DNA of 64,000 bases from Streptomyces longhuiensis (GTDB lineage: Bacteria; Actinomycetota; Actinomycetes; Streptomycetales; Streptomycetaceae): contig NZ_CP085173.1 in assembly GCF_020616555.1 (NCBI RefSeq), positions 9,316,001 to 9,380,000 of the forward strand, read 5' to 3'. The translations under genes and the position numbers were made by a program. Under the pieces are notes generated by a model. The model worked only from the letters and a program-made list of their open reading frames with translations, searched no databases and had not been told where the DNA came from. Of the stretch, positions 17,168 through 26,986 are shown in pieces; within the stretch, counting starts at the first letter, position 1; every line of letters begins with the position of its first letter.

Positions 17168-18556
17168 ATGACATCCATGCTCGACGGCTGCACGCCCTGG
17201 CCGGAAGAGTTCGCCGACCGCTACTGGGCAGCCGGGCACTGGCGTGGCAATACGCTGGACAACCTGCTGCGCGGCTGGGCCCTGCAGTACGGACCGCGGA
17301 CCGCGCTCGTGCACGGCGGCACCCGCATCACGTACGCGAACCTGAACCGGCGCGTGGACCGCATGGCCGCCGGATTCCGGCTGCGCGGCCTGAGGCCCGG
17401 GCAACGGGTCGTCGTGCAGCTGCCGAACGTTCCCGAGTTCGTCATCGGAGTGTTCGCTCTGATGCGTCTCGGGGCGATCCCCGTGTTATGCCCGCTCTCG
17501 CACCGTGCGGCGGAGGTGTCCCATATCGTGCATGTCACCCAGGCCGTCGGCTATGTCGGTCCCTCGACGTACGAGGGATTCGACCACACGGCGATGGCCG
17601 CGGACGTCGCGGCTCAAGGGCCTTTCCTGCGACGGGTGTTCACGCTTGAGGCGCAGGGCGCCACGTCCGCGTACGGCGGCCTCACGGTCGACGCGTCGGG
17701 CTGTCACTACTTTCCGCTGGGCTCCATCGACGCCCCGGCCGAGCGGGCGCTCGTACGGAGCGCCGGACAGGTCGCGTTCTTCCTGCTTTCCGGCAAAGCC
17801 GCCGCGGAGCCCTCACTCATTCCGCGCACCCACAACGACTACGCCTACCAGGCGCGGGCCGCCGCGGAGCTGGTGTCGCTCACCGAGAACGACGTGTATC
17901 TCGCCGCGCTGCCCGCCGAGTTCAACTTCGTCTTCGGCTGCCCCGGCATCGTCGGCACCCTCTCCGTAGGCGGCACGGTCGTCCTGGTCGAGAGCTCGGG
18001 ACCCGCTGAATGCCTTCCGGTGATCGAACGGGAACGGGTCACCATCACGTCGGTGCTGCCGGCCGTCGCCCGTCTCTGGCTCGACGCACTTGCAACGGAC
18101 CACACCGACTTGAGCAGTCTGCGACTCGTGCAGATCGGTGGCGCGCCCTTGCACCGGGCGACCGCGGAACGGATCGCCCCCGAACTCGGCTGTCCCCTCC
18201 AGCAGGTCTTCGGCATGGCGGAGGGGCTGCTCACCCTCACCCGACCCGCCGATCCGGACAAGACCGTGCTCACCACGCAGGGCCGTCCCCTCTCGCCCGA
18301 CGATGAGATCCGTATCGTCGATGCCGACGGCATGGACGTGCCCGAAGGAGAGCCCGGCGAACTCCTCGCACGCGGTCCCTATACGTCGCGAGGCTACTAC
18401 CGGGCGCCCGACCACAACGCACACTCCTTCACCGCCGACGGCTACCTCCGCACCGGCGACCTCGCGCGGCGCACTCCGGACGGCAACCTGGTAGTGACCG
18501 GCCGCCTTTCGGACGTCCCGCGGCGGGCTGACTACGGAGATCGATCCGGTCTGTGA
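17168..18556 (+). pseudogene. Aryl-AMP ligase (DhbE/EntE-like), truncated and with lost P-loop
   Basis: 462 residues match 2,3-dihydroxybenzoate-AMP ligase-type adenylating enzymes: WPEEFADRYWAAGHW start, IPRTHNDYAYQ, QVFGMAEGLL (A5-like) and GYLRTGDLARRTPDGNLVVTGR (A7/A8). The ATP-binding A3 loop, normally SGGTTGTPK, reads SGKAAAEPS, removing the Thr/Gly loop and the Lys. After GR the sequence diverges and stops, so the ~100-residue C-terminal lid with the catalytic Lys is missing. It may have activated an aromatic acid for the cluster. Because it is an open frame with normal codon bias, some product may be made, but it should not adenylate. Confidence 0.72.
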
Positions 18557-18577
18557 CGGGCAGGCCTGCCCGACCGA

Positions 18578-18623
18578 CGGTCCCCCGGGATCACCTCAGT
18601 CGGTCCCTCGGGATCACCTCAGT
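18578..18623. repeat. 23-bp direct tandem repeat, two copies
   Basis: Two adjacent 23-bp units beginning CGGTCCC and ending GGGATCACCTCAGT differ at one base. They lie about 20 bp past the truncated ligase stop, close to where its similarity ends, and could mark a deletion or insertion junction. Confidence 0.6.
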
Positions 18624-18769
18624 TGGGTATCGGCGGCAGTCACGCGGTCCCCGCTCGCGTGGCCGAGGAGTGCGCCGGTGGCGTCGGCGGTGCGCCGTAG
18701 CTGCCGTAGCAGCGAGCAGTGGGCGGCCCGGCGGCCCGTGAGTCACAGAATGAGCAGCGTCGGGCAACG

Positions 18770-19010
18770 CACTCCGATGGCTGTCTCGTGGAGGCGATCG
18801 GTCGGTCGTGCCATCGGCGTCCTCGCCCCACTGGTCGCCACCGCGCTGGTGGGAGCCTTCGGCTGGCCAGGCGCCGCGCTGCTCCACCTCGGCGCGGCCG
18901 TGATCGGACCAGTCGGCATCCTCGCGACCAAGGAACCCTGGGGCCGTCCTGAGCGGGAGCGCGTGCTCCGCCTCGTTGCGGAGGAAACCGCGCTCGGAAC
19001 GTGTCGGGGA
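18770..19010 (+). pseudogene. MFS transporter C-terminal remnant
   Basis: A segment reading APLVATALVGAFGWPGAALLHL...GILATKEPWGRPERERVLRLVAEE resembles the last membrane span and tail of an MHS-type MFS permease. It lacks upstream membrane segments and runs into unrelated sequence, so it is a fragment. Confidence 0.4.
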
Positions 19011-19121
19011 CGCCGGCGGGTGCGGTCCTGCCGTCCTCGTCCGAGCCTCGGTGAACCCTGTTCTTCTGTTGACCCGCGGGAACCTCGGTCTTGCTGCCTG
19101 ACGGCGGTAGGCACCATCTGA

Positions 19122-19521
19122 CGTCGATGCCCGTCGGCAGATGGCCAACGCGATGCCGCAGGCGATCGGCGCACAGCCCTGGACCCGGACCGGCAAGTCG
19201 TCGCCTTCTGCGGTGACGGGGGACTCGAGATGCTCCTCGGCGATCTTGTGACCGTCCGTAGTCGGCGGCTGCCGAGGAAGCCGTCGCCTTGGGCGACGAG
19301 CGCCTCGGGACGCTGGAGCTGGAGCAACCGGGCCTGCCGGAATTCAGGACAGAGCTCGACACCCCGGATTTCACTGCGGTCGCCGAGGCACTCGGCATCA
19401 CCGGCATTCGGGTGAGGCGGGCCGAGGACCTGCCGAGGACCTGGCCGAGGGTGTCAGCCGGGCCGTAGCCACGCTGGGACCGGTCCTCTTGGACGTCCTC
19501 ACCAGTCCCGGCGGATGCTGA
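19122..19521 (+). pseudogene. Pyruvate dehydrogenase (quinone) PoxB-like remnant
   Basis: The C-terminal third of a thiamine-diphosphate enzyme is recognisable over three frames: QMANAMPQAIGAQ, then VVAFCGDGGLEMLLGDLVTV (the GDG ThDP-binding motif), then LELEQPGLPEFRTELDTPDF and ALGITGIRV, and finally [11 protein letters not shown] and GPVLLDVLT. Frame changes occur near 19180, 19275 and 19440, the last linked to a short duplication (GAGGACCTGCCGAGGACCTGG). The loop between LVTV and LELEQ is also shortened. It is dead. It precedes the catalase gene. Confidence 0.7.
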
Positions 19522-19784
19522 CATCAGACTCGGTAAACCGGGCCCCGGCACGTATCGGCGGCGTGAACGAGGCCGCCCGGCCCCCGTTCGCCGAGAGATC
19601 ACCCAGCAGCAGGGCGAAACAGGAAAAGGCGCCGAATGAGCGAAAAGGCCGCAGGCTGGATGTGAACCAGCAAGGCCACGCATCTGCCGATCAGCCGCGA
19701 AGCGGCCCCGCCGCGACCCTCCGCAGCAGTGGGCCCGACCTCGCGGCGCGACGAGCACACCCGATCGAAAGGCGCACGCAGCTC

Positions 19785-21245
19785 ATGAACGACGTCACAG
19801 GCAAGGCGACCACCACGGATGCCGGCATTCCGGTAGAGAGCGACGAGCACTCGCTCACCGTCGGCGCAGGTGGCCCGATCCTTCTGCAGGACTCCTATCT
19901 GATCGAGCAGATGGCGCAGTTCAACCGGGAGCGCATTCCTGAGCGGCAGCCTCACGCCAAGGGCAGCGGTGCCTTCGGCCACTTCGAGGTCACCGCAGAC
20001 GTCAGCGCCTACACGAAGGCCGCGGTCTTCCAGCCGGGCACGCGCACCGATCTGGTGACCCGGTTCTCGACCGTCGCCGGCGAGCGCGGGAGCCCGGACA
20101 CCTGGCGTGACCCGCGCGGATTCGCGGTGAAGTTCTACACCACCGACGGCAACTACGACATGGTCGGGAACAACACCCCGGTCTTCTTCGTGAAGGACCC
20201 GATGAAGTTCCAGCACTTCATCCGCTCCCAGAAACGCCGTGCGGACAACAACCTCCGCGACCACGACATGCAGTGGGACTTCTGGACCCTCTCACCCGAG
20301 TCCGCGCACCAGGTCACGTGGCTCATGGGCGACCGCGGCATCCCGCGCACCTGGCGCCACATGAACGGCTACACCTCGCACACGTACATGTGGATCAACG
20401 CGCAGGGCGAGCGTTTCTGGGTGAAGTACCACTTCAAGACCGACCAGGGCATCGAGTTCTTCACCCAGGACGAGGGTGACCAGATGTGCGCGACCGACAC
20501 CGACTTTCACACTCGGGACCTCTTCGAGCACATCCGGGACGGCGATTACCCGAGCTGGACGCTGCACGTGCAGGTCATGCCGTACGACGACGCGGCCACC
20601 TACCGCTTCAACCCGTTCGACCTGACCAAGGTGTGGCCGCACAGCGACTACCCGCTGATCGAGGTCGGCAAGATGACCCTCGACCGCAACCCCACGGACA
20701 ATCACGCCGAGATCGAACAGGCCGCGTTCCAGCCCAACAACCTCGTCCCCGGCATCGGCCCGAGCCCCGACCGCATGCTGCTGGCGCGCCTCTTCTCCTA
20801 CGCGGACGCGCACCGTCACCGCATTGGCGGCAACTACCAGCAGCTTCCGGTCAACGCTCCCATCGCGCCGCTGAACACATACTCCAAAGACGGAGCCATG
20901 GCGTACCGCAAGACCGAGGACCCGGTCTACGCCCCCAACTCCAAGGGCGGTCCGGCAGCCGACACGGGCCACTACGCGCCGCCCAGCTGGCACGCGGACG
21001 GCGACATCACGCGCGCCGCGTACGTGGACCATGCCGATGACGACGACTGGGGCCAGGCGGGCACGCTGGTGCGCGAGGTCCTCGACGACGCCGCGCGTGA
21101 CCGTCTCGTGGACAACGTCGTCGGACACCTGCTCGACGGGGTGAGTGAACCCGTCCTGGCCAGGGCCTTCGAGTACTGGTCCAACATCGATGCGTCCCTC
21201 GGCAAGCGCATCCAGCAGGGTGTGCGAAGCAAGGCGGGCGAGTAG
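19785..21245 (+). CDS. katA: Monofunctional haem catalase (clade 3 size)
   Basis: 486 residues, the length of small-subunit catalases. The catalytic His57 lies in [26 protein letters not shown] and [17 protein letters not shown] carry the distal-side Asn region; the proximal haem ligand Tyr339 is in [14 protein letters not shown]. It decomposes hydrogen peroxide in the cytoplasm. ATG 19785 is preceded by GAAAGG; the frame extends upstream without similarity. A decayed PoxB gene directly upstream and the membrane protein downstream do not suggest a shared operon. Confidence 0.95.
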   Translation: MNDVTGKATTTDAGIPVESDEHSLTVGAGGPILLQDSYLIEQMAQFNRERIPERQPHAKGSGAFGHFEVTADVSAYTKAAVFQPGTRTDLVTRFSTVAGERGSPDTWRDPRGFAVKFYTTDGNYDMVGNNTPVFFVKDPMKFQHFIRSQKRRADNNLRDHDMQWDFWTLSPESAHQVTWLMGDRGIPRTWRHMNGYTSHTYMWINAQGERFWVKYHFKTDQGIEFFTQDEGDQMCATDTDFHTRDLFEHIRDGDYPSWTLHVQVMPYDDAATYRFNPFDLTKVWPHSDYPLIEVGKMTLDRNPTDNHAEIEQAAFQPNNLVPGIGPSPDRMLLARLFSYADAHRHRIGGNYQQLPVNAPIAPLNTYSKDGAMAYRKTEDPVYAPNSKGGPAADTGHYAPPSWHADGDITRAAYVDHADDDDWGQAGTLVREVLDDAARDRLVDNVVGHLLDGVSEPVLARAFEYWSNIDASLGKRIQQGVRSKAGE

Positions 21246-21430
21246 AGCGCCAACTGAGGTGTGTCAACGTGAGTGGCGTTCAGGGAACTGCGCCGCCGCC
21301 CCTTCGGCTGTCTGGCCGGGTCAGGGCGGCATCGGAGGGGGCCAGGGTTCGGCGGGCTCGAACTCGTAGCCCCCTCTGAGGCCGGCACTCGGTCTCTCCT
21401 CATGGGAGCGTCCGTTGCCGGCGTCGCACG

Positions 21431-22279
21431 TCAGAGCTTGCGCCAGCGGGCGCTGGCCCAGGAGAACAGCCCGAAGGCCACGAGGCCGACCGCGATGAAT
21501 GTCAGGAGCCAGGGACCGACAGGTGTGTCCGCGAAAGAACGCAGAGTGTCGTCCATACCTTTGGCCTTACCGGGCTTGTGCTGGACGGCCGCAGCGAGGG
21601 CGAAGCCGCCCGCGGCCGCGAAGACGATGCCCCGAGACGTACCGCCGAACACCCCGAGCGCAGTGACCATCTGACGGGTCTTCGATGACATCCCGGACAT
21701 CTTCAGGTGCTTTTGGAACTTGCGCTGGAGAGCCCTCACCGCGATCCATACACCGGCCGCGGCCACCACGGCGCCGGCGCCGGCGACGATCCACTGGCCG
21801 GCCGGCCAATCCAGGGCCTTCGCCGTGATGTCGCGGGAGTTCTGGTCCGAGCTACCGCTTCCGCTGCTCTTGTCGCCGGCGGCATAGGACAGCACGGAGT
21901 ACGAGACGAATCCGTAGAAGACGCAACGGCCAGCGGCCATCGCCCGCTTGCTGGCCTTCTTGCCGTCGGGCCCTGCCTGGCCGAACGCGGCCCCGGACAG
22001 CCTCCACAGAGCCATACCCGCCAGGGCTGCGCCGAGCAGCCAGAGCAGAGCGGCACCGAAGGGCTTGCCCGCGATCTCGGCGACGGCTCCGCCCCGGTCG
22101 GCCTGTTCGCCGCCCCCGCCCGAGAAGGAGATCCGCAGGGAGAGTACGCCGATCAGGACGTAGATGATCCCGCGAGCGACGAAGCCCGCACGGGCTCCCG
22201 TCGCAACTGCCGTGCTGTTCGCGGCGCGTCGGGCCTGACTGCGTCCGCGTGCCGTTGCCGATCCAGGAGTCATGTCCAC
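21431..22279 (-). CDS. DUF1206 domain membrane protein
   Basis: A 282-residue protein with six hydrophobic segments arranged as three DUF1206 repeats, each beginning with an (A)R(A/G)GF/GxVY-like turn: GARAGFVARGIIYVLIG, KRAMAAGRCVFYGFVSY and VFGGTSRGIVFAAAGGF. Function of the family is unknown; members are common in actinobacteria near stress genes. GTG at 22279 and ATG at 22273 are both possible starts; GGGGG lies six bases before the GTG. Confidence 0.85.
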   Translation of the reverse strand: MDMTPGSATARGRSQARRAANSTAVATGARAGFVARGIIYVLIGVLSLRISFSGGGGEQADRGGAVAEIAGKPFGAALLWLLGAALAGMALWRLSGAAFGQAGPDGKKASKRAMAAGRCVFYGFVSYSVLSYAAGDKSSGSGSSDQNSRDITAKALDWPAGQWIVAGAGAVVAAAGVWIAVRALQRKFQKHLKMSGMSSKTRQMVTALGVFGGTSRGIVFAAAGGFALAAAVQHKPGKAKGMDDTLRSFADTPVGPWLLTFIAVGLVAFGLFSWASARWRKL

Positions 22280-22680
22280 CGTCTGCCCCCACTGGAGGAG
22301 TCGACTCCTGGCTGATCCCCGAGTCGTGTCTTTCTCACTTACATAGAGTTCTTCGAAGGATCAATAGAGCTCGACGGGAGAGATGATCCGAAGAGCGAAG
22401 TGGTGATGCTGCTGCGCAGCGGAGTCGAGATGTTCACCGTCAGTCTTTGCCCCCTGCCACGTAGGCGGAGAACCTCGGCGAATACATGGGCGTGGATTCC
22501 CGAGGCATGGGTCGCGGAGAGCTGGGCACACGGACTTTGCACGGCAGAGACCCAGCAGCCGAAAGATTCGATGGTGGCGGGGTTTCGCCGGCTCCCGGCC
22601 GTAGGGATGCCGGGAAACAGATGCCGCAGGTAGAACGAAATGCCGGCGCTTACCGACGAGACTTTATAAGGGGAACAGCT
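22280..22680. other. Leader region between DUF1206 and DUF6131 genes
   Basis: The 401-bp divergent intergenic region should hold promoters of both genes, but no hexamers stand out. No gene is supported. Confidence 0.35.
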
Positions 22681-22836
22681 GTGATTGTCCTCGGAGCCAT
22701 TTTGCTGGTGATCGGCCTGTTGGTCGGTATCTCGTTGCTGACTACAGTCGGCGGCGTACTTGTCGTTGTCGGTGCAGTTCTGTGGATCCTCGGCGCCAGT
22801 GGGCGCGCTGTGGGGGGACGTAGGCACTACTTCTGA
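22681..22836 (+). CDS. DUF6131 small membrane protein
   Basis: A 51-residue protein with two hydrophobic segments (VIVLGAILLVIGLLVGI and LLTTVGGVLVVVGAVLWILG) and the conserved tail GRAVGGRRHYF, which defines this actinobacterial family. GTG 22681 follows AAGGGGAA at ideal spacing; the longer frame upstream is not similar. Function unknown. The last 17 bases including the stop are duplicated immediately downstream, and a strong terminator follows. Confidence 0.85.
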   Translation: MIVLGAILLVIGLLVGISLLTTVGGVLVVVGAVLWILGASGRAVGGRRHYF

Positions 22837-22854
22837 TGTAGGCACTACTTCTGA
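22820..22854 (+). repeat. 17-bp duplication spanning the DUF6131 stop codon
   Basis: GTAGGCACTACTTCTGA occurs at 22820-22836 and again at 22838-22854, one base apart. The duplication does not alter the protein, since the first copy contains the stop. Confidence 0.8.
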
Positions 22855-22902
22855 GCGAGCACCGATCGGTGTCCATCTGACGCCGACACGATGCCCCTCG
22901 GG

Positions 22903-22951
22903 GCAGGCCGGGACCCTGCGGACCTTCGTGTTCCGCAGGGTCCCGGCCTGC
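22903..22951 (+). terminator. Very strong stem-loop terminator after the DUF6131 gene
   Basis: A perfect 20-bp inverted repeat (22903-22922 and 22932-22951) with a 9-base loop is followed by GTTTT. Stem length and GC content make it the strongest hairpin seen in the window. Confidence 0.85.
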
Positions 22952-23225
22952 GTTTTCCGACATCGTCGACGGCGAGTTTGCCTCCGGGAGGTGGGCTTGC
23001 ACTCGCCGTCCACTGTGCCGCCCTCTGTCGCGGTGACGCCTGATGGCGGTCGAGGCTGACCGGTGTCCGGACAGTCCGAAGCCGGAGAGATGCCGACGGG
23101 GGCCTGACGGTCGGCCGGGCGGGGGCTCGACGTCCCTTGACACTTCATCAGATCCGGCGCATCGTCCCCAAGCGTCCGCAGCGCGCACGGCACCCAGGCA
23201 GGCCACCCGTCGGAGGAGCCTCGCG

Positions 23226-23515
23226 ATGGACCTCGATGTGCTGTACGAGATCGACGTACCGAAGCCCTGGCAGGGCGCCCATCCGCACGGTCAGCGCGCC
23301 GCCGAGCAGCGAGCCTGCCGGGAGGCTGTTGAGCAGATCCGGCTCGCGGACCGGATGGGCTTTCGTGCCGTGTGAGCTGTGGAGCACTGCTTCCGGGAGG
23401 GGCGTTCGCGCTCCCGCGCCCGAGGTGCTGCTCGGGCACCTGGCCGCGCTGACCGAGAGGATCCGCCTCGGGTTCGGGGTGAAGCTCACGCCTTTCGGTG
23501 TCACGCCGCCTTTCT
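23226..23515 (+). pseudogene. Luciferase-like (LLM) flavin oxidoreductase, N-terminal remnant
   Basis: An ATG with GGAGGAG upstream starts MDLDVLYEIDVPKPWQG...VEQIRLADRMGFRAV, typical of LLM-class oxidoreductases. A TGA at 23373 stands where family members have Trp, the frame continues VEHCFREGR, then shifts by one base into APEVLLGHLAALTERIRLGFGVKLTPFGVTPPF. Similarity stops at about 23515, after roughly 95 of ~350 residues. Both a nonsense and a frameshift mutation show decay. Confidence 0.7.
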
Positions 23516-23544
23516 CCGCCCGGATGCCGAGGCGACCCTCAACG

Positions 23545-23782
23545 CCTCGGCGCCACCCTCGCCCAGCTGCGCGACGCCGTCGAACGGGCCACGCGCGACA
23601 CCCTCCGCGACGGCGACGACCGGTTCGCCCTGCTGCCCGGCGCCGGCCTGCTCACCGCGGCGCACCTGGTCAACGGGGTCCACCCGGGCGACGAGGGGCA
23701 CGCGCTTCTCGCCCGAGCCGTGGCGGAGAACCTCACAGGTAACAAGTTCCTCGGCGCCATATTTGGTAAGGCCCTTGACTAA
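23545..23782 (+). pseudogene. SGNH/GDSL hydrolase C-terminal remnant
   Basis: The frame reads QLRDAVERATRDTLRDGDDRFALLPGAGLLT...LVNGVHPGDEGHALLARAVAENL. The GVHPGDEGH block is the Asp-x-x-His motif of SGNH esterases, normally near the C-terminus. The catalytic Ser block is absent because the sequence joins directly to the LLM remnant, indicating a deletion that fused two broken genes. Confidence 0.6.
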
Positions 23783-23860
23783 TCCTGGCCCGAAGCCGAA
23801 AGAATCAGTCCGCTCAAGTTGCTTTCTGGTGAGTAGTGTTGGCTTCGAGGGGACTCGTTC

Positions 23861-26800
23861 ATGCATGTCACCCGTAGGACCGTGCTGGCCGCGAGCGCGG
23901 CCGGATCCATGGCCGGGACGTTCGCGCTGCCCGCACCCGGCGCGGCCGCCGCCGACCGCGCCGGAACGGTCGGCCGCCGCACCGTCGGCCTCGACGACGG
24001 CTGGCGGTTCGCGCTCGTCAGCCCCGACGGCATCACTGATCCGACGGGGGCCTACGCGGACGCCGAGCAGCCCGGGTTCGACGACGCGGACTGGCGAATG
24101 GTCGCCGTCCCGCACGACTGGAGCATCGAGCAGACCCCCACGACGGAGCACAACACGACCAGCGGCACCGGCTTCCTGCCCGGCGGACTCGGCTGGTACC
24201 GCAAGAAGTTCACCGTTCCCGCCGCCTACGCGGGCAAGCGGATCTCCGTCGAATTCGACGGCGTCTACATGGACGCGAACATCTACGTCAACGGCGAACT
24301 CGTCGGCAACCACCCCTACGGCTACACCGGCTTCGCCCACGACATCACCGACGCGCTGCACGCCGACGGCGCCACCGCCAACGTCCTCGCGGTCGAGGTC
24401 CGCAACAGACTGCCCAGCAGCCGCTGGTACTCGGGCAGCGGCATCTACCGCCGCGCCCGCCTCGTGATCACCGAACCCGTGCACGTCCAGCGCTGGGGCA
24501 CCTTCGTGACGACGCCCGACCTCGCCACCACCCTCGACAAGGGATACGCGACCGTCGACGTCCGGACCGCCGTGGTCAACGACTCCGGTGAGACCGCAGC
24601 GGCCGTGACCGTCGTCTCCACGGTCCGCGACGCCAAGGGCCGCCGCGTCGCCCGCACCGAAACCGTACTGAAGGACGTAGGCTCCGACCCGGCCACGGCG
24701 CACGGCCGCATGACCCTCCGCGAGCCGCAGTTGTGGTCCATCGACACCCCCGGCCACCGCTACACCCTCGTCACCGACCTGCGTGTGGACGGCCGCACCG
24801 TCGACACGTACCGCACCCGGTTCGGCGTGCGGCACGCGACCTTCGACCCGGACAAGGGCTTCTCGCTCAACGGCACCCACGCCAAGCTCAAGGGCGTCGA
24901 CCTCCACCACGACCTCGGCGCGCTCGGCGCCGCCGTCCAGCCCGACGCCGTGCGCCGCCAGCTGACCATCATGAAGTCCATGGGCGTGAACGCGCTGCGC
25001 ACGTCCCACAACCCGCCCGCCCCCGAGGTGATCGAGGCCTGCGAAGACCTCGGCATCGTCATGCTCGTGGAGGCCTTCGACTGCTGGCGCACCGGAAAGA
25101 ACCGCTACGACTACGGGCGGTTCTTCGACGCCCACAGCGACGCCGACATCGCCGAAATGGTGCGCGCCGCCCGCAACTCGCCCGCCGTCCTGATGTGGTC
25201 GATCGGCAACGAGATCCCCGACTCGACCCGAGCCGAAGGCGTGGACATGGCGCGGCGGCTCGTCGCCGACATCAAAGCCCTCGACACGACCCGGCCCGTC
25301 GTCATCGGCTCCGACAAGTACCGCTCGCTGCCCGCCGCCGGATCGCCCGCGGACCTGATCCTGGCCGAGCTGGACGGCCTCGGCCTCAACTACAACACCG
25401 CCGCGTCCGTCGACGCGCTGCACGCCCGCTACCCGCACCTGTTCCTCTTCGAGTCCGAGTCGTCGTCGGAGACGTCCACCCGCGGCGCGTACCAGGAGCC
25501 CGAGCACCTCAACACCGGGGAGAACCACACCCCGGGCCGTCGCGCCACCTCCTCGTACGACAACAACCTCGCCTCCTGGACGATGAGCGGCGAGTACGGC
25601 CTGAAGAAGGACCGCGACCGGCGCTTCTTCGCCGGCGAGTTCCTGTGGTCCGGCATCGACTACATCGGCGAACCCACGCCGTACGACGTGTTCCCGGTGA
25701 AGGCGTCGTTCTTCGGCGCGGTCGACACGGCCGGGTTCCCCAAGGACATGTACCACCTCTTCCGCAGCCAGTGGACCGATGAGCCGATGGTGCACCTGCT
25801 GCCCATGGACTGGACGACGCACCAGCCCGGCCAGGAGGTGGAGGTGTGGGCGTACGCGAACGTCGCCGAGGTCGAACTCATCCTCAACGGCCGCTCCCTG
25901 GGCGTGCGTTCCTTCGACGCGAAGAAGACCGCCGACGGCCGCGCCTACCTGGAGACCACGGAGGCGACGCATGACGACAAGACGGTCACTTCCGGTCCCT
26001 ACCCAGGCAGTTACACCTCGCCGAACGGCAGCGCCGGCAAGCTGCATCTGTCCTGGAAGGTTCCGTACGCGGCAGGTGAGTTGAAGGCTGTCGCCCGCGC
26101 GGGCGGGAAGATCGTGGCGACGGATGTGCTGCACACCGCCGGGACGCCGCACGGCGTGCGCCTGACCGCCGACCGCAGGTCCGTCGCAGCCGACGGGCGT
26201 TCGCTGGTCTTCGTCACGGCCGAGGTCGTCGACGCGCACGGCGTGGTCGTCCCCGACGCCGAGCACCTCCTCGAATTCGCCGTGAAAGGCGGTGAGCTGG
26301 CCGGCCTGGACAACGGGCGGCAAGAGAGCGCCGAGCGATACCAGGCCAGCACGCGCACCGCCTTCCACGGCCTCGCACTGGCCATGGTGCGGGCGGGCAC
26401 CGAGCCGGGCACGCTGGCCGTCACGGCCACCGCCGACGGGCTGCGCACCGGGAAGGTCTCCGTGCGGGTGGCAGGACCGGCGGGCGGGCCCGTCACACCG
26501 ACCGAACCCTTCACACCCGACCCGGGTCCCGGAACCCCTGCCTACCCGATCGCGGACGCGAGCTACTCCGGCGCGGCGAGCACTCTGCCCGCGGCGATGG
26601 TCGACGGGAACCCCTCGACCCAGTGGTCCAACGCCTTCGCGAAGTCGGCGACCGCCCTGCTGCCCGCCTTCGACGGCGCCCGGCTCTCCGACTGGGTGTC
26701 GGTGGCATGGGCGCAGGAGCGCGAGATCGGACGGGTCGAGGTGTCCTTCACCGCCGACGCGAAACACTCCCTGCCCGCATCGGTCGACGTGTCGGTCTGG

Positions 26801-26986
26801 GACGGCAAGCGCTATGTCGCCGTGCGCGACGCCGACATCGACTGGGCAGAGGCGTCCGGCGAGCCGACCGTCATCACCTTCGACGCGGTCCACGGCAGCC
26901 GCCTCCGCCTGGACCTGACCAGCCGCACACCCGCCGAACCCGCAGGGGCGGTCGGGATCGTCGCCCTCGACGTGGCCGCTTCATGA
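23861..26986 (+). CDS. Secreted GH2 beta-galactosidase-like enzyme with C-terminal discoidin-like domain
   Basis: The 1041-residue protein has a Tat-type signal (TRRTVLAAS, residues 4-12), a GH2 sugar-binding domain, Ig-like domain, TIM barrel with acid/base Glu451 in WSIGNE and probable nucleophile Glu531 in FLFESES, then Big/DUF4982-like beta domains and a ~150-residue C-terminal F5/8-type module (about 885-1040). GH2 enzymes remove beta-linked galactose, mannose or glucuronate; the exact sugar is uncertain. ATG 23861 follows GAGGGGAC. It overlaps the GH67 gene by ATGA, so both are translated together, linking it to acidic xylan side chains. Confidence 0.85.
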   Translation: MHVTRRTVLAASAAGSMAGTFALPAPGAAAADRAGTVGRRTVGLDDGWRFALVSPDGITDPTGAYADAEQPGFDDADWRMVAVPHDWSIEQTPTTEHNTTSGTGFLPGGLGWYRKKFTVPAAYAGKRISVEFDGVYMDANIYVNGELVGNHPYGYTGFAHDITDALHADGATANVLAVEVRNRLPSSRWYSGSGIYRRARLVITEPVHVQRWGTFVTTPDLATTLDKGYATVDVRTAVVNDSGETAAAVTVVSTVRDAKGRRVARTETVLKDVGSDPATAHGRMTLREPQLWSIDTPGHRYTLVTDLRVDGRTVDTYRTRFGVRHATFDPDKGFSLNGTHAKLKGVDLHHDLGALGAAVQPDAVRRQLTIMKSMGVNALRTSHNPPAPEVIEACEDLGIVMLVEAFDCWRTGKNRYDYGRFFDAHSDADIAEMVRAARNSPAVLMWSIGNEIPDSTRAEGVDMARRLVADIKALDTTRPVVIGSDKYRSLPAAGSPADLILAELDGLGLNYNTAASVDALHARYPHLFLFESESSSETSTRGAYQEPEHLNTGENHTPGRRATSSYDNNLASWTMSGEYGLKKDRDRRFFAGEFLWSGIDYIGEPTPYDVFPVKASFFGAVDTAGFPKDMYHLFRSQWTDEPMVHLLPMDWTTHQPGQEVEVWAYANVAEVELILNGRSLGVRSFDAKKTADGRAYLETTEATHDDKTVTSGPYPGSYTSPNGSAGKLHLSWKVPYAAGELKAVARAGGKIVATDVLHTAGTPHGVRLTADRRSVAADGRSLVFVTAEVVDAHGVVVPDAEHLLEFAVKGGELAGLDNGRQESAERYQASTRTAFHGLALAMVRAGTEPGTLAVTATADGLRTGKVSVRVAGPAGGPVTPTEPFTPDPGPGTPAYPIADASYSGAASTLPAAMVDGNPSTQWSNAFAKSATALLPAFDGARLSDWVSVAWAQEREIGRVEVSFTADAKHSLPASVDVSVWDGKRYVAVRDADIDWAEASGEPTVITFDAVHGSRLRLDLTSRTPAEPAGAVGIVALDVAAS

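Noticed and set aside
23501..26893. 1130-codon open frame on the minus strand
   Set aside because: It is the antisense shadow of the GH2 gene; it has biased Val/Gly/Arg-rich composition and no domains.
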